Assembly (NCBI RefSeq): GCF_004364575.1
Contig: NZ_SOAG01000003.1
Span: 95,423 to 159,422 of the forward strand
Reading direction: 5' to 3'
Source of the DNA: Myroides indicus
Lineage (GTDB): Bacteria; Bacteroidota; Bacteroidia; Flavobacteriales; Flavobacteriaceae
DNA length: 64,000 bases
Shown: in pieces, positions 37,366 through 48,585 of the stretch
Layout: every line of letters starts with the position of its first letter
Numbering within the stretch: position 1 is the first letter of the stretch
Made by a program: the position numbers and the translations under genes
Notes under the pieces: model-generated
What the model saw: the letters and a program-made list of their open reading frames with translations, nothing else
What the model was told of the DNA's origin: nothing
Databases searched by the model: none

Positions 37366-38427
37366 TTAATTATTTAATATTTGTTTCATTGTTGAGGACT
37401 TATTAACAGTTTCAATAAACTCACTTTCCGGATTACTGTCCTTCGTAACACCGCAGCCTACATAAATATTAATGTTATTTTCTTCAATTTCCATACATCG
37501 CAGATTAACATACAAATCACTTTCATCATTTGTATTTTGCTCAACATTACAGTTTAACTCTCCTAAATATCCGGCATAATATTTTCTATCATAACCTTCT
37601 TTCTGTATCAAAAAATCAAGAGCTATTTCTTTGGGCATACCGCAAACAGCGGGTGTTGGATGCAAGGCTTTAATAATTGATTTAAAATTATAAGTTGAAA
37701 GCACAACCTCAATATCTGTGCAAATATGCATTACTTTTGCAGCCTTTTTAGTATAAGGTTGAGAGGTCCATATTTTATCAGCAAAAGGCTGCAAGGTTTG
37801 AACTATAAAGTCTGTAACAAACTGCTGCTCTTCTTTTTCTTTACTCCCCCATTCTACTATTGGCATATCGTGAGTTAATTGTGTCCCTGCTAATGCCATA
37901 GTATATAGTTTTTCACCTTTTATTTGAAGCAATCGCTCTGGTGTAGCTCCCATCCAAAGACCTATTTCTGGATGATAAAAAACAGAGCAAAAAGCCGTAG
38001 GATATGTTTTTATAAGTTTTTTAAAGATAGAAACTATATTGTTTATCGGTGCATTTAGTGTTTCTTTTCTGGAAGGTACTACCTTAGCAAACAATCCGGA
38101 ATTAATAGCCGTAATACATTTTTTAACTAATTGTTCAAATTGCGCCTTAGCTTCTAAATCGTTATTATGAAGTGAAAGCTCTGATAACTCTTGTTCTTCT
38201 TGTAAGACTTTCTCAATAAGTACTGTCGATTCTTTTAAAGGAATATATATCTGTTTTCCTTCACAAAAAGGAGCTAAAACGAATCCTTGTTCTGTAAAAT
38301 CTTCCAAAAGATATAATTTCGTCGAATTTTGAAAAATTCCGACAATTGTATCTGAATTTGATTTTCTATAAACAGCAAAAGGCTTTCTTACGTTATAAAA
38401 ATGAACTAAGTGTTTAAATACCCTCAT
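37366..38427 (-). CDS. menF: isochorismate synthase (MenF/EntC type)
   Basis: A 353-residue chorismate-binding enzyme. The conserved C-terminal half carries KVVPSRKE, the PTAF block, MGATPERLL, MALAGTQ, HICTDIEV (metal), LHPTPAVCGMP and the YAGYLGE motif. It turns chorismate to isochorismate, the first step to menaquinone. It lies between a hotdog thioesterase (5 bp) and bshB1 (6 bp), so the unit mixes menaquinone and bacillithiol functions. Confidence 0.9.
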   Translation of the reverse strand: MRVFKHLVHFYNVRKPFAVYRKSNSDTIVGIFQNSTKLYLLEDFTEQGFVLAPFCEGKQIYIPLKESTVLIEKVLQEEQELSELSLHNNDLEAKAQFEQLVKKCITAINSGLFAKVVPSRKETLNAPINNIVSIFKKLIKTYPTAFCSVFYHPEIGLWMGATPERLLQIKGEKLYTMALAGTQLTHDMPIVEWGSKEKEEQQFVTDFIVQTLQPFADKIWTSQPYTKKAAKVMHICTDIEVVLSTYNFKSIIKALHPTPAVCGMPKEIALDFLIQKEGYDRKYYAGYLGELNCNVEQNTNDESDLYVNLRCMEIEENNINIYVGCGVTKDSNPESEFIETVNKSSTMKQILNN

Positions 38428-38431
38428 ACAA

Positions 38432-38860
38432 TTACCTATCTATCACTATATTGGTTATTTTACAAATAGATATAAGTACATCATTTTCGTCAACAATTTT
38501 TATTTCCCAAAGGTGTAAAGTTCTTCCTCTATGCAGAAGCTTGGCTTTTCCGATAACATATCCTGATCGTTTACTTCTAACGTGATTAGCAGAAATTTCT
38601 ATTCCTCTTATTTCTTGTTTACTGGAATCTATCAGCATTAATGAAGCTCCGCTTCCTAAGCTTTCTGCCAATGCAACTGATGCCCCCCCATGCAATAATC
38701 CCATAGGCTGATGGACTCTGGAGTTTACGGGCATTTTAGCTACTAAATAATCTGCTCCCGCATCAATATATTCTATTTCCAAAGTTTCCATAAGTGTATC
38801 TTTAGTTACTTTAGCATACATTTCAAGTATTTTGTCTTTATCAAAGTTTCTCTTATTCAT
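38432..38860 (-). CDS. hotdog-fold thioesterase (PaaI/MenI-like)
   Basis: A 142-residue hotdog thioesterase: HGGASVALAESLGSGAS is the family active-site block (with the E in the general-base position) and GIEISANHVR follows. Beside the isochorismate synthase it could be the thioesterase that hydrolyses 1,4-dihydroxy-2-naphthoyl-CoA in menaquinone synthesis (MenI). That is inferred from position; PaaI-type enzymes have many substrates. Confidence 0.8.
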   Translation of the reverse strand: MNKRNFDKDKILEMYAKVTKDTLMETLEIEYIDAGADYLVAKMPVNSRVHQPMGLLHGGASVALAESLGSGASLMLIDSSKQEIRGIEISANHVRSKRSGYVIGKAKLLHRGRTLHLWEIKIVDENDVLISICKITNIVIDR

Positions 38861-39062
38861 TTCCTCTACAATTTGAGCAAAGTTAGGCGTATATATTTTT
38901 TTAACGACTTAAAATTAAAGTAAAATTACCTATGCATTCTTAAAAATATTATAATTATTCCTAATTCTTTCCAAGTAGGAATTTTTACTCTTTGGATTCG
39001 ATTACCATTCCTTATTTTTTTAGTAATTTTAAGCCCTGATTTAATTGAGTTAGTAGCAGAGA

Positions 39063-39632
39063 ATGGAAGATATTCAAAAAGAAATCCGCAATGCATATGA
39101 CGTTATAAAAAGCGGAGGAATTATATTATATCCCACCGATACCGTATGGGGTATTGGATGTGATGCTAACAATGCCGAAGCAGTACAAAAAGTATACCGC
39201 CTGAAAAAAAGAGTAGAAACTAAAAGCATGATTGTTCTCGTGAATGAGAGAGTATTGCATTATGTATTTAAAAACATTCCCGAAGTAGCATGGGATATCA
39301 TCGAATACAGCAATAAACCAACTACTCTTATCTTAGACAACCCTAAAAATGTTGCTCCAGAAATAATAGCATCAGACAAATCCCTAGGAGTCAGAATAGT
39401 ACAGGAACCGTTTTGTTATGGTTTGATTGAAAGAATGAAATCGGCTTTGGTTTCAACCTCCGCCAATATAAGCGGACAACCGGCTCCAAAAAATTTCTCT
39501 GAGATTTCTGCTGAAATTATAGATGGAGTAGATTATGTTGTTAATCTAAAACAAAACGATTTTAAATCAGCAAAACCCTCTACTATTATTAAATTAAAAG
39601 AAAATGGAGAAGTAGCTATTATTCGAAAATAA
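39063..39632 (+). CDS. L-threonylcarbamoyladenylate synthase (TsaC/Sua5/YwlC)
   Basis: A 189-residue enzyme of the YrdC fold: GGIILYPTDTVWGIGCD, KKRVETKSMIVLV, the KPTTLIL block and LVSTSANISGQPAP. It makes threonylcarbamoyl-AMP for the t6A base at position 37 of ANN-decoding tRNAs. It is the short (TsaC-like) form without the Sua5 C-terminal domain. First of a three-gene unit with cca and ctaA. Confidence 0.93.
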   Translation: MEDIQKEIRNAYDVIKSGGIILYPTDTVWGIGCDANNAEAVQKVYRLKKRVETKSMIVLVNERVLHYVFKNIPEVAWDIIEYSNKPTTLILDNPKNVAPEIIASDKSLGVRIVQEPFCYGLIERMKSALVSTSANISGQPAPKNFSEISAEIIDGVDYVVNLKQNDFKSAKPSTIIKLKENGEVAIIRK

Positions 39633-39648
39633 TAGTACTTACAATGCT

Positions 39649-41085
39649 ATGGACGACAGAACAAAAATATATAAAGAAGCCCTCACACATCCAATCTTTG
39701 AAATTGTATCACAGGCAGCAAAAAATTTAGCTATAGACAGTTACGTCATCGGCGGTTTTGTTAGAGACTTTATATTAAACAGAAATTCTAAAAAAGATAT
39801 TGATATTTTAGCTGTAGGAAATGGAATTGATTTAGCTTTAGAAGTATCGAAATTGATTCCAAATCATCCGCAAGTTCAGGTTTTCAAAAACTACGGTACT
39901 GCAATGCTCAGATACGATGATATAGACATTGAATTTGTGGGCGCCCGAAGAGAATCTTACCATTTTGAAAGCAGAAAACCTGTTGTGGAAAATGGCACAT
40001 TAGAAGATGACCAAAACAGAAGAGATTTTACTATAAATGCCTTAGCTCTGTCTTTAAAATCTAAAGACTTTGGTCGTTTAATAGATCCTTTTAATGGAAT
40101 AAAAGATTTAAATAATAAAATTATCCGCACGCCTTTAGATCCGGATATAACATATTCTGACGACCCCCTTCGCATGATGAGGGCAATCCGATTTGCTACT
40201 CAACTAGACTTTAAAATAGATGAGAAATCTCTGAATTCAATATCTAAAAATCACAAGAGACTTGAAATTATATCCGGAGAGCGTATTGTTGAAGAGCTGA
40301 ATAAAATTTTAATGACTCCCACTCCCTCCAAAGGTTTTTTATTATTATACCAAACTGGCTTATTAAATTTGATTTTACCAGAACTAACTGCTTTAAATCA
40401 AGTAGAGGAGATTGAAGGGCACAAACACAAAAACAACTTTTATCATACTTTAGAAGTAGTAGATAATATATGCAAAACTTCTGATGATCTGTGGTTGAGA
40501 TGGTCTGCGCTGCTCCACGACATAGGAAAAGCTCCTACCAAACGATTTTCAAAAAAACAAGGCTGGACTTTTCACGGACATGAGTTTTTAGGAGGCAAAA
40601 TGGTTAAAAAAATTTTTATACGCTTACATATGCCTTTAAATCACAAAATGAAATTTGTACAAAAAATGGTCACCATGAGCTCACGTCCTATCGTTTTATC
40701 GCAAAAGGAAGTTACCGATTCCGCAGTGAGAAGACTGATTTTCGATGCCGGAGAAAATGTCGAGGATTTAATGACCTTATGTGAAGCTGATATAACTACA
40801 AAAAACCCTTCAAAATTTAAAAAATACCATAACAATTTTAAATTAGTCCGCCAGAAAATTATTGAAGTAGAAGCACGCGATCATATAAGAAACTTTCAGC
40901 CTCCGATTTCGGGAGAAGAAATTATGCAGATTTTTGGTTTGCCTCCTTGCCGAGAAATAGGCTCTATAAAAGAATCTATAAAAGAGGCAATTTTAGAAGG
41001 AATCATCTCTAATGATTACAATGCAGCTTACCAATTTATGCTTAAAAAAGCACAGGAAATGGGACTTGAAATTATCAATAAATAA
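39649..41085 (+). CDS. cca: CCA tRNA nucleotidyltransferase with HD domain
   Basis: A 478-residue enzyme with the class II nucleotidyltransferase head (GGFVRDFILN, KDIDILAVG with the DxD, then RRDFTINALA) and RNA-binding helices. A C-terminal HD domain is shown by HDIGKAPTKR. It adds or repairs the CCA end of tRNAs, needed here since at least the tRNA-His genes lack an encoded CCA. It lies 16 bp after tsaC. Confidence 0.93.
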   Translation: MDDRTKIYKEALTHPIFEIVSQAAKNLAIDSYVIGGFVRDFILNRNSKKDIDILAVGNGIDLALEVSKLIPNHPQVQVFKNYGTAMLRYDDIDIEFVGARRESYHFESRKPVVENGTLEDDQNRRDFTINALALSLKSKDFGRLIDPFNGIKDLNNKIIRTPLDPDITYSDDPLRMMRAIRFATQLDFKIDEKSLNSISKNHKRLEIISGERIVEELNKILMTPTPSKGFLLLYQTGLLNLILPELTALNQVEEIEGHKHKNNFYHTLEVVDNICKTSDDLWLRWSALLHDIGKAPTKRFSKKQGWTFHGHEFLGGKMVKKIFIRLHMPLNHKMKFVQKMVTMSSRPIVLSQKEVTDSAVRRLIFDAGENVEDLMTLCEADITTKNPSKFKKYHNNFKLVRQKIIEVEARDHIRNFQPPISGEEIMQIFGLPPCREIGSIKESIKEAILEGIISNDYNAAYQFMLKKAQEMGLEIINK

Positions 41086-41095
41086 AATAGATGTA

Positions 41096-42133
41096 ATGAA
41101 AAACTATTTTTTACTTTTGGCTAAACTGTCTTTAATATCAGTTTACCTTGTTATTTTTGCAGGTGCTGCCGTAAGAATGACAGGCTCTGGTATGGGATGT
41201 CCTGACTGGCCTAAATGCTTCGGCTATTACATTCCTCCTACTGAAATTGAAACTATACAATGGCAACCTAACTGGGAATATCAAAAAGGACAGATGATAA
41301 TTCACGATAATAGTTTGTGGAAAGCGAAAGAAAATTTCACGACAACAGGTATATATAATGAACTGCATTGGGAGAAATACACTAGACATGACTACGCCGA
41401 ATTTAATCCAAAACATACCTGGACTGAATATATAAACAGACTCTGTGGCGCTTTATCTGGATTAATTTGTTTTTTAATGGCAATTGCATCGATAGGCTAT
41501 TGGAAAACCCAAAAAGGTCTTGTTTTATCTTCCTGGCTGGTTGTTTTCTTAATGGGTTTTCAGGCATGGCTTGGAGCAACTGTGGTCTATTCTGTTCTAA
41601 ATCCTCTAAAGATAACTATCCACATGGTTATGGCTTTGGTTATTGTTGCCTTAATTATTGGTATTATTAAAGCCGCTAAAAATAAAACTGAAATTAAAAA
41701 ATACAATGGAAAATTCAGGATTCTTATCATAGTTTCTTTATTTTTCAGCCTTTTTCAGATTATTTCCGGCACTCAAGTGAGAGAATTCATTGATGAACAG
41801 GTTAATGCTGGTATTAACAACGAATATTTATGGTTAAATAACCCTACTTTAGATTTTTATATTCATCGTAGCTTTTCATTTGTAATTTTATTCATTAATA
41901 TTTATTTATTTTATTTAAATCGTCATTTAAGATTAGGCTTCAATAAAATGAAATGGGTTATGTTGCTTCTAATTTTAAATATCCTAACAGGCGTTTTAAT
42001 GTATTACATACACTTTCCCTTTGGATCACAAGCTGCTCATTTAGTTTTAGCAACCATTTTGTTTGGAATCCAGTTTCAATTAACGCTAGAAGCGCGAAAA
42101 TGTTATTATAGCGGTAAGAGTACGGAAGATTGA
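41096..42133 (+). CDS. ctaA: heme A synthase (COX15/CtaA family)
   Basis: A 345-residue membrane protein with eight helices. AGAAVRMTGSGMGCPDWPKC is the COX15/CtaA signature, and the conserved His of HMVMALV, HRSFSF and HLVLA bind heme. It oxidises heme O to heme A for cytochrome oxidase. I start at the ATG at 41096, just after the cca stop, since the longer frame (from 41012) overlaps cca and adds no hydrophobic start. The insertion after PPTEIETIQWQPNW is common in Bacteroidota forms. Confidence 0.9.
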   Translation: MKNYFLLLAKLSLISVYLVIFAGAAVRMTGSGMGCPDWPKCFGYYIPPTEIETIQWQPNWEYQKGQMIIHDNSLWKAKENFTTTGIYNELHWEKYTRHDYAEFNPKHTWTEYINRLCGALSGLICFLMAIASIGYWKTQKGLVLSSWLVVFLMGFQAWLGATVVYSVLNPLKITIHMVMALVIVALIIGIIKAAKNKTEIKKYNGKFRILIIVSLFFSLFQIISGTQVREFIDEQVNAGINNEYLWLNNPTLDFYIHRSFSFVILFINIYLFYLNRHLRLGFNKMKWVMLLLILNILTGVLMYYIHFPFGSQAAHLVLATILFGIQFQLTLEARKCYYSGKSTED

Positions 42134-42163
42134 TTTTAAATATCCTTTAATTTGTTAAATACT

Positions 42164-42196
42164 AAAAAAGAGAGCATCTAGAAACTCTCTTTTTTA
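42164..42196. terminator. bidirectional terminator
   Basis: AAAAAAGAGAG and CTCTCTTTTTT around a CATCTAGAAA loop between the converging ctaA and ABC-F genes. Confidence 0.8.
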
Positions 42197-42207
42197 TAGG
42201 TAATAAT

Positions 42208-43839
<1,632 letters not shown>

Positions 43840-43953
43840 TTAAATTGACTGCAAAATTAGTGATTTTATATTACAAATATAGTATTTGTAATTCGGAACT
43901 GTTCCATTTTACTTTTAACCATCTATTAACAAGATATACTGTCAGTAAAACTT

Positions 43954-43961
43954 ATTTTTGC
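43954..43961 (+). promoter_or_regulatory. -7 box of the thioredoxin-fold lipoprotein gene
   Basis: TATTTTTG, a perfect TAnnTTTG, lies 48 bp before the ATG at 44010. Confidence 0.5.
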
Positions 43962-44009
43962 TATAAACGTCAACCAACCCTAGAATAAATATGTATTACA
44001 CATAACAAA

Positions 44010-45434
44010 ATGTATATTCAAATATTATATAAATATCTTTTTTTTTTAAGTATTTCCACAATTATCTTACTGGCTTCTTGTCAAAAAAAATTTGAGCCAA
44101 ATGATTTTAGTGCTTACTTCCAAGGGGAAATTCAAAACCCCACCACTAATTATGTGTTATTCTGTAAGGATAACGAAATATTGGACACTTTATTTCTCAA
44201 TAGTGAAAATAAATTTTCTAAAAAGTTTGATTCTCTTCCCTCAGGTATGTACATATACAAAATAGAGCCCGAATTTCAATATATTTACTTTGACAAAAAT
44301 GACAGTTTAACAGTAAGGTTAAATGCAAATGACTTTGATCATTCAATCATTTTTTCAGGGAGAGGCTCTGAAAAGAATAACTTTCTTATGAATTTAAACG
44401 TAAAAAATATAGTAGATGAAAGTAACAAATATGAAAATTTCGATCAACCACTTAATATATTTTTAAGAAAATTAGATTCTACTCAAGCGATAAGAACTAC
44501 TTATTACCTAAAAAGTAAAGCTATAATTGGATGGGATGAAAATTTTGACTTATATGCAAAAACAAAATTAGACCTTCACTTTTACTCTCAAAAAGAAGTA
44601 TATCCATTAGCACACTATATCCGTACAGGAGAAAATGTAAAAACCCAGCTACCGAGTGATTACTATAACTTTAGAAAAAGAATTGATTTCAACAATGAAA
44701 ATTTAACCAAATACTCTTCTTTTACAAGGTATTTATCTATCATGCTTAATTCAATTGTAAATGAATCTGAAGTAGAATTTGACAGCCAATCTAAATTTGA
44801 TAAAAACATTGAAAAACTAAATATTGTTGATACTTTAATACAAAACCAAAAAGTAAAAAATGCTATACTAAACAATATTGCCTTCATATATTTACTAGAA
44901 GACCAAAATATATACAATAATGATAAATTTCTAACACGCTATTTTGAATTATCTACAGATAATGATCAACATAATGAAATATTACAAATACAAAAAGCTG
45001 TTCAAAATTTAAAGGATAAAAAAAAGCTTCCAAATGTTCCTCTTGTTGATACCAACAATAGGCGTGTAATTATTACTCAAATAATAAAAAAACCTACTTT
45101 AATATTTTTTTGGACTAAAAATGGTTTAGCACATGCAGAAGGTGCACATCGAAGAGCTATTAATTTATTGCAATCTAATCCAGATATTCAAATCATTTCT
45201 ATATGTATTGACGGAGAGCAGGAAGATTGGAAAAAATTTATCTCTAAATTTAAACAACCTGGTTTAATAATGCTTAGAAGTTCTGATTTTAATATTATGA
45301 AAGACAAATGGATAATTACTAAAATTCAGCGAAGTATGATTTTGGATTCTGGTGGAAAAATTATAAATCCTTTTATAAACATTTTTGATAAAAATATTCA
45401 ACAAATAATCAATAACAAAACAACTCAAAATTAG
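44010..45434 (+). CDS. thioredoxin-fold lipoprotein without CxxC
   Basis: A 474-residue lipoprotein (lipobox ILLASC). An N-terminal beta domain (about 30-120) resembles the DUF4369 region of Bacteroidota TlpA-like proteins; a helical middle follows; the C-terminal 130 residues have the thioredoxin fold (KPTLIFFWTKNGL, IQIISICIDGEQEDW). The active-site CxxC is absent: the place reads FFWTKNGLAHAEG. It therefore cannot be a thiol oxidoreductase and may bind a partner or nutrient. The last residues are near the IS256-type scar. Confidence 0.75.
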   Translation: MYIQILYKYLFFLSISTIILLASCQKKFEPNDFSAYFQGEIQNPTTNYVLFCKDNEILDTLFLNSENKFSKKFDSLPSGMYIYKIEPEFQYIYFDKNDSLTVRLNANDFDHSIIFSGRGSEKNNFLMNLNVKNIVDESNKYENFDQPLNIFLRKLDSTQAIRTTYYLKSKAIIGWDENFDLYAKTKLDLHFYSQKEVYPLAHYIRTGENVKTQLPSDYYNFRKRIDFNNENLTKYSSFTRYLSIMLNSIVNESEVEFDSQSKFDKNIEKLNIVDTLIQNQKVKNAILNNIAFIYLLEDQNIYNNDKFLTRYFELSTDNDQHNEILQIQKAVQNLKDKKKLPNVPLVDTNNRRVIITQIIKKPTLIFFWTKNGLAHAEGAHRRAINLLQSNPDIQIISICIDGEQEDWKKFISKFKQPGLIMLRSSDFNIMKDKWIITKIQRSMILDSGGKIINPFINIFDKNIQQIINNKTTQN

Positions 45435-45457
45435 TTTTAAGATACTGTTCTAACACT

Positions 45458-45640
45458 ATTACGCGTATTTTATTCCTTGCGTGAATCATTCTTATCGTAA
45501 TCCAAGTGAGTATCTAACTCACCTTCTAGCACTTTTTAATTTCTAACTTTTGCAAGTCTTTTAGGAAGTTTTGAAGTTCATCTATAGTTTTAAACTGTTT
45601 GAAAAAATCATCCGAAAATAGGTCTTTTATTTTTATAAAT
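45458..45640 (-). pseudogene. IS256-family transposase, N-terminal fragment
   Basis: The minus strand encodes DLFSDDFFKQFKTIDELQNF, LKDLQKLEIKK, then in the next frame VLEGELDTHLDYDKNDSRKE and after a stop NTRN. This is the N-terminal part of IS256-type transposases (FLKDIQKRGIEKMLEGELDAHL in relatives, from memory). One base shift and one stop break it, no start codon is clear, and the DDE domain is absent. Confidence 0.7.
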
Positions 45641-45654
45641 ATTGGATATATAAA

Positions 45655-45693
45655 AAAATTCTGCTTGGGTTAAAAACCAAGCAGAATTTTATA
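45655..45693. terminator. bidirectional terminator
   Basis: ATTCTGCTTGG and CCAAGCAGAAT form a stem with a loop GTTAAAAA and A/T flanks. It lies before the dnaK stop and after the lipoprotein gene. Confidence 0.8.
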
Positions 45694-45761
45694 GTTATAC
45701 AGTTTTTAGTAAAGTGCCGTTAAACACCACCTCTTATTTTTTACATAACTTTCAAAAGTTA

Positions 45762-47666
45762 TTATTTCACTTCTTCATAATCTACATCTTGCGCGCCACC
45801 TGCATTATCAGGTCCTCCGGTTGTCTGATCTTGTTGTGTGCTTTCTCCTCCTTGTTGAGCCTCAGCTTGTGCTTTATACATTTCTTCAGAAGCTGCCTTC
45901 CAAGCTTCATTAATCTTATCTAAAGCAGGCTGAATAGTATCAACACTTTTTGTCTCATAAGCCTTTTTCAACTCATCTAAAGCACCTTCAATCGCAGATT
46001 TATTATTTGTCGATAATTTATCTCCAAACTCTTTTAATTGTTTCTCAGTTTGAAAAATCATAGTATCTGCTTCGTTGATTTTATCTGCAGATTCTTTGGC
46101 TTTTTTATCTGCATCTGCATTAGCTTCTGCTTCTTTTTTCATTCTTTCGATTTCTTCTTCTGTCAATCCTGATGAAGCTTCAATACGAATATCGTGTGAT
46201 TTACCTGTTCCTTTATCTGTTGCAGATACTTTAATGATTCCATTCGCATCAATATCAAAAGTTACTTCAATTTGAGGCACGCCTCTTTGTGCAGGTGGAA
46301 TACCATCTAAATGGAATCGACCAATTGTTTTATTATCATTTGCCATCGGTCTTTCTCCTTGTAATACGTGGATTTCAACTGACGGTTGGTTATCAGCAGC
46401 AGTAGAGAAAACCTGAGATTTTTTTGTAGGAATTGTTGTATTGGCTTCTATTAATTTAGTGAATACTCCTCCCATAGTTTCAATTCCTAAAGAAAGTGGT
46501 GTAACGTCTAGCAACAATACATCTTTAACATCGCCAGTTAATACTCCTCCTTGAATAGCAGCTCCAATAGCCACAACCTCATCTGGATTTACTCCTTTGT
46601 GTGGTTTTTTACCGAAGAATTTCTCTACTTCTTCTTGAATTCTTGGGATACGTGTTGATCCACCTACTAAGATTACTTCATCAATATCTGATTTTGACAA
46701 TCCGGCATCTTTTAACGCTTTCTCACAAGGAATCATAGAACGACGCACTAAATCATCAGACAATTGTTCAAATTTAGCTCTTGTTAGCGTTTGTACTAAG
46801 TGTTTCGGTCCTGAAGCCGTAGCAGTGACATATGGCAAGTTAATCTCTGTTTGGGTTGCAGAAGACAACTCTACTTTCGCTTTTTCAGCTGCTTCTTTTA
46901 AACGTTGTAATGCCATGGCATCTTTGCGTAAATCTACACCTTCTGCACTGTTAAACTCATCTGCTAACCAGTTTATAATTACGTTATCAAAGTCATCTCC
47001 TCCTAAGTGCGTATCTCCATTTGTAGATAATACTTCAAATACTCCGTCTCCTAATTCTAGGATAGAGATATCAAATGTCCCTCCTCCTAAATCGTAAACT
47101 ACTACTTTTTGATCTTTTCCTGTTTTATCTAATCCGTATGCTAATGCAGCCGCTGTTGGCTCGTTAATAATACGTCTTACTTTTAATCCTGCAATTTCAC
47201 CTGCTTCTTTTGTTGCCTGACGTTGAGCGTCATTAAAGTATGCTGGTACAGTGATTACAGCTTCTGTTACTTCTTGTCCGAGGTAGTCTTCTGCTGTTTT
47301 TTTCATTTTTTGTAAAGTCATTGCAGAAATCTCCTGTGGAGTATATAAGCGTCCATCTATATCAACACGAGGTGTATCATTATCCCCTTTTAATATTTTA
47401 TAAGGTACAACCTCAACTTCCTTCGCCGCTTCACTATACTTTTCGCCCATAAATCTTTTAATAGAAGAAATGGTTTTAGTAGGATTAGTTACAGCCTGAC
47501 GTTTTGCAGGATCTCCTACTTTTATCTCACCACCTTCAACAAATGCTACTACAGAAGGGGTAGTTCTTTTCCCCTCTGCATTAGGAATTACTACCGGTTC
47601 ATTCCCTTCCATTACTGAAACACAAGAATTTGTAGTTCCTAAATCAATACCGATTATTTTACTCAT
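45762..47666 (-). CDS. dnaK: molecular chaperone DnaK (Hsp70)
   Basis: A 634-residue Hsp70 with all blocks: [14 protein letters not shown], the [17 protein letters not shown] phosphate loop, VGGSTRIP and the substrate-binding domain ending in a [12 protein letters not shown] tail (EEVD-like, acidic). It folds and rescues proteins with DnaJ and GrpE, whose genes are not adjacent here. A palindrome GAGTTT-C-AAACTC lies in the leader (about 47708-47720), but no CIRCE element is present. Length is normal. Confidence 0.97.
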   Translation of the reverse strand: MSKIIGIDLGTTNSCVSVMEGNEPVVIPNAEGKRTTPSVVAFVEGGEIKVGDPAKRQAVTNPTKTISSIKRFMGEKYSEAAKEVEVVPYKILKGDNDTPRVDIDGRLYTPQEISAMTLQKMKKTAEDYLGQEVTEAVITVPAYFNDAQRQATKEAGEIAGLKVRRIINEPTAAALAYGLDKTGKDQKVVVYDLGGGTFDISILELGDGVFEVLSTNGDTHLGGDDFDNVIINWLADEFNSAEGVDLRKDAMALQRLKEAAEKAKVELSSATQTEINLPYVTATASGPKHLVQTLTRAKFEQLSDDLVRRSMIPCEKALKDAGLSKSDIDEVILVGGSTRIPRIQEEVEKFFGKKPHKGVNPDEVVAIGAAIQGGVLTGDVKDVLLLDVTPLSLGIETMGGVFTKLIEANTTIPTKKSQVFSTAADNQPSVEIHVLQGERPMANDNKTIGRFHLDGIPPAQRGVPQIEVTFDIDANGIIKVSATDKGTGKSHDIRIEASSGLTEEEIERMKKEAEANADADKKAKESADKINEADTMIFQTEKQLKEFGDKLSTNNKSAIEGALDELKKAYETKSVDTIQPALDKINEAWKAASEEMYKAQAEAQQGGESTQQDQTTGGPDNAGGAQDVDYEEVK

Positions 47667-47917
47667 AATATTTTATAGTTTATTTTTTTATACTTATTTA
47701 ATTATTGAGTTTCAAACTCGATTAACTATTAAACAATCTTTATGCCAAGCCTGTTTAAAGATTTTTTTTACAGTCATAAGCAATAAATGACCTAAAACAA
47801 TGACAAAATGTCACTATTTTAAACATTCATTGCAGTATAAAATGCTATTCAGTCACGAGAGGATGACAAAAGATTAATATAAAAAGTTCTTGGTTATGTT
47901 TATTTAATTTTGCTGAC

Positions 47918-47950
47918 AAAAAAAGCTGCCTTTTATTTCGGCAGCCTTTA
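47918..47950 (-). terminator. terminator of the lipoprotein gene at 47955
   Basis: On the minus strand GGCTGCC-GAAATAAAA-GGCAGC is followed by seven T; it lies just downstream of the stop at 47955 and upstream of dnaK. Confidence 0.8.
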
Positions 47951-47954
47951 ATTT

Positions 47955-48545
47955 TTAGTCTTTTTTAAAGTACAGATAAACTTTCTCATTTTTGGAGGTT
48001 CGACTGTAATCGGACAACCTGTCCTCTATTCGTAAATAACCTGCTTGATAACCAATTTCTACATCTCCTGAATAATGAGTTTTTCTCACTATTTTATATT
48101 CTTTACCAGGATTTTCTTTTTTTTCTTCTTCTGTTAATAATACCTTATTATCATCCGTAATAACAGAAGCCATAATTCCAGCTTGTTTTAGCTTTGCATT
48201 TCGTAATATTCTTGGAAACTCAAATATCATTTCACAATCTTTATCCTTATCTTCTGCTCTTCTGTAGTTAAAATATGAAATAGAATCCAGTGCGACAGTT
48301 GCTTCTTTATAAATCATTATAAAATCATCTTTTTTACACAAGGTAGATTCAGTGATCAATCCAGTTTTTCTGTCGCCTATTTTATTTCCCGCATATGAGT
48401 ACCTTCCACTTTCTAAATCTTGAAAACTTTTTAAAGGCGTGTATTCCTGTGAAAATACCGGGTCTATTTCTTCACCATTGTCATCACTTTTTGAGCAGCC
48501 AATAAACAAAGTAGAACATGCCAAAAACAATAAAATTTTTTTCAT
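47955..48545 (-). CDS. surface lipoprotein of unknown function
   Basis: A 196-residue lipoprotein (lipobox LFIGC) with a mature start C-S-K-S-D-D-N-G-E-E that resembles the surface export signal of Bacteroidota. The mature part is beta-rich with two Cys (STLCKK, DKDCEMIF) that could pair. Family unknown. It does not have the ATACCC palindrome upstream, so it is not part of that regulon. Confidence 0.7.
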   Translation of the reverse strand: MKKILLFLACSTLFIGCSKSDDNGEEIDPVFSQEYTPLKSFQDLESGRYSYAGNKIGDRKTGLITESTLCKKDDFIMIYKEATVALDSISYFNYRRAEDKDKDCEMIFEFPRILRNAKLKQAGIMASVITDDNKVLLTEEEKKENPGKEYKIVRKTHYSGDVEIGYQAGYLRIEDRLSDYSRTSKNEKVYLYFKKD

Positions 48546-48585
48546 AATTATCTTTTATTTATTAATGTCTGATATTTTCAGACTT

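Larger units (their letters stand above)
45435..45761. other. intergenic region with IS256-type scar and terminator
   Basis: A 327-bp interval between converging genes. It holds a transposase fragment (45458-45640) and a strong hairpin (45655-45693). Beyond these I see nothing. Confidence 0.6.

Noticed and set aside
41012..41095. Longer CtaA start overlapping cca
   Set aside because: The added residues are charged and overlap the upstream gene; the ATG at 41096 gives the usual hydrophobic start.
47700..47730. GAGTTT-C-AAACTC before dnaK as a CIRCE (HrcA) element
   Set aside because: CIRCE is TTAGCACTC-N9-GAGTGCTAA; neither the sequence nor the spacing fits.
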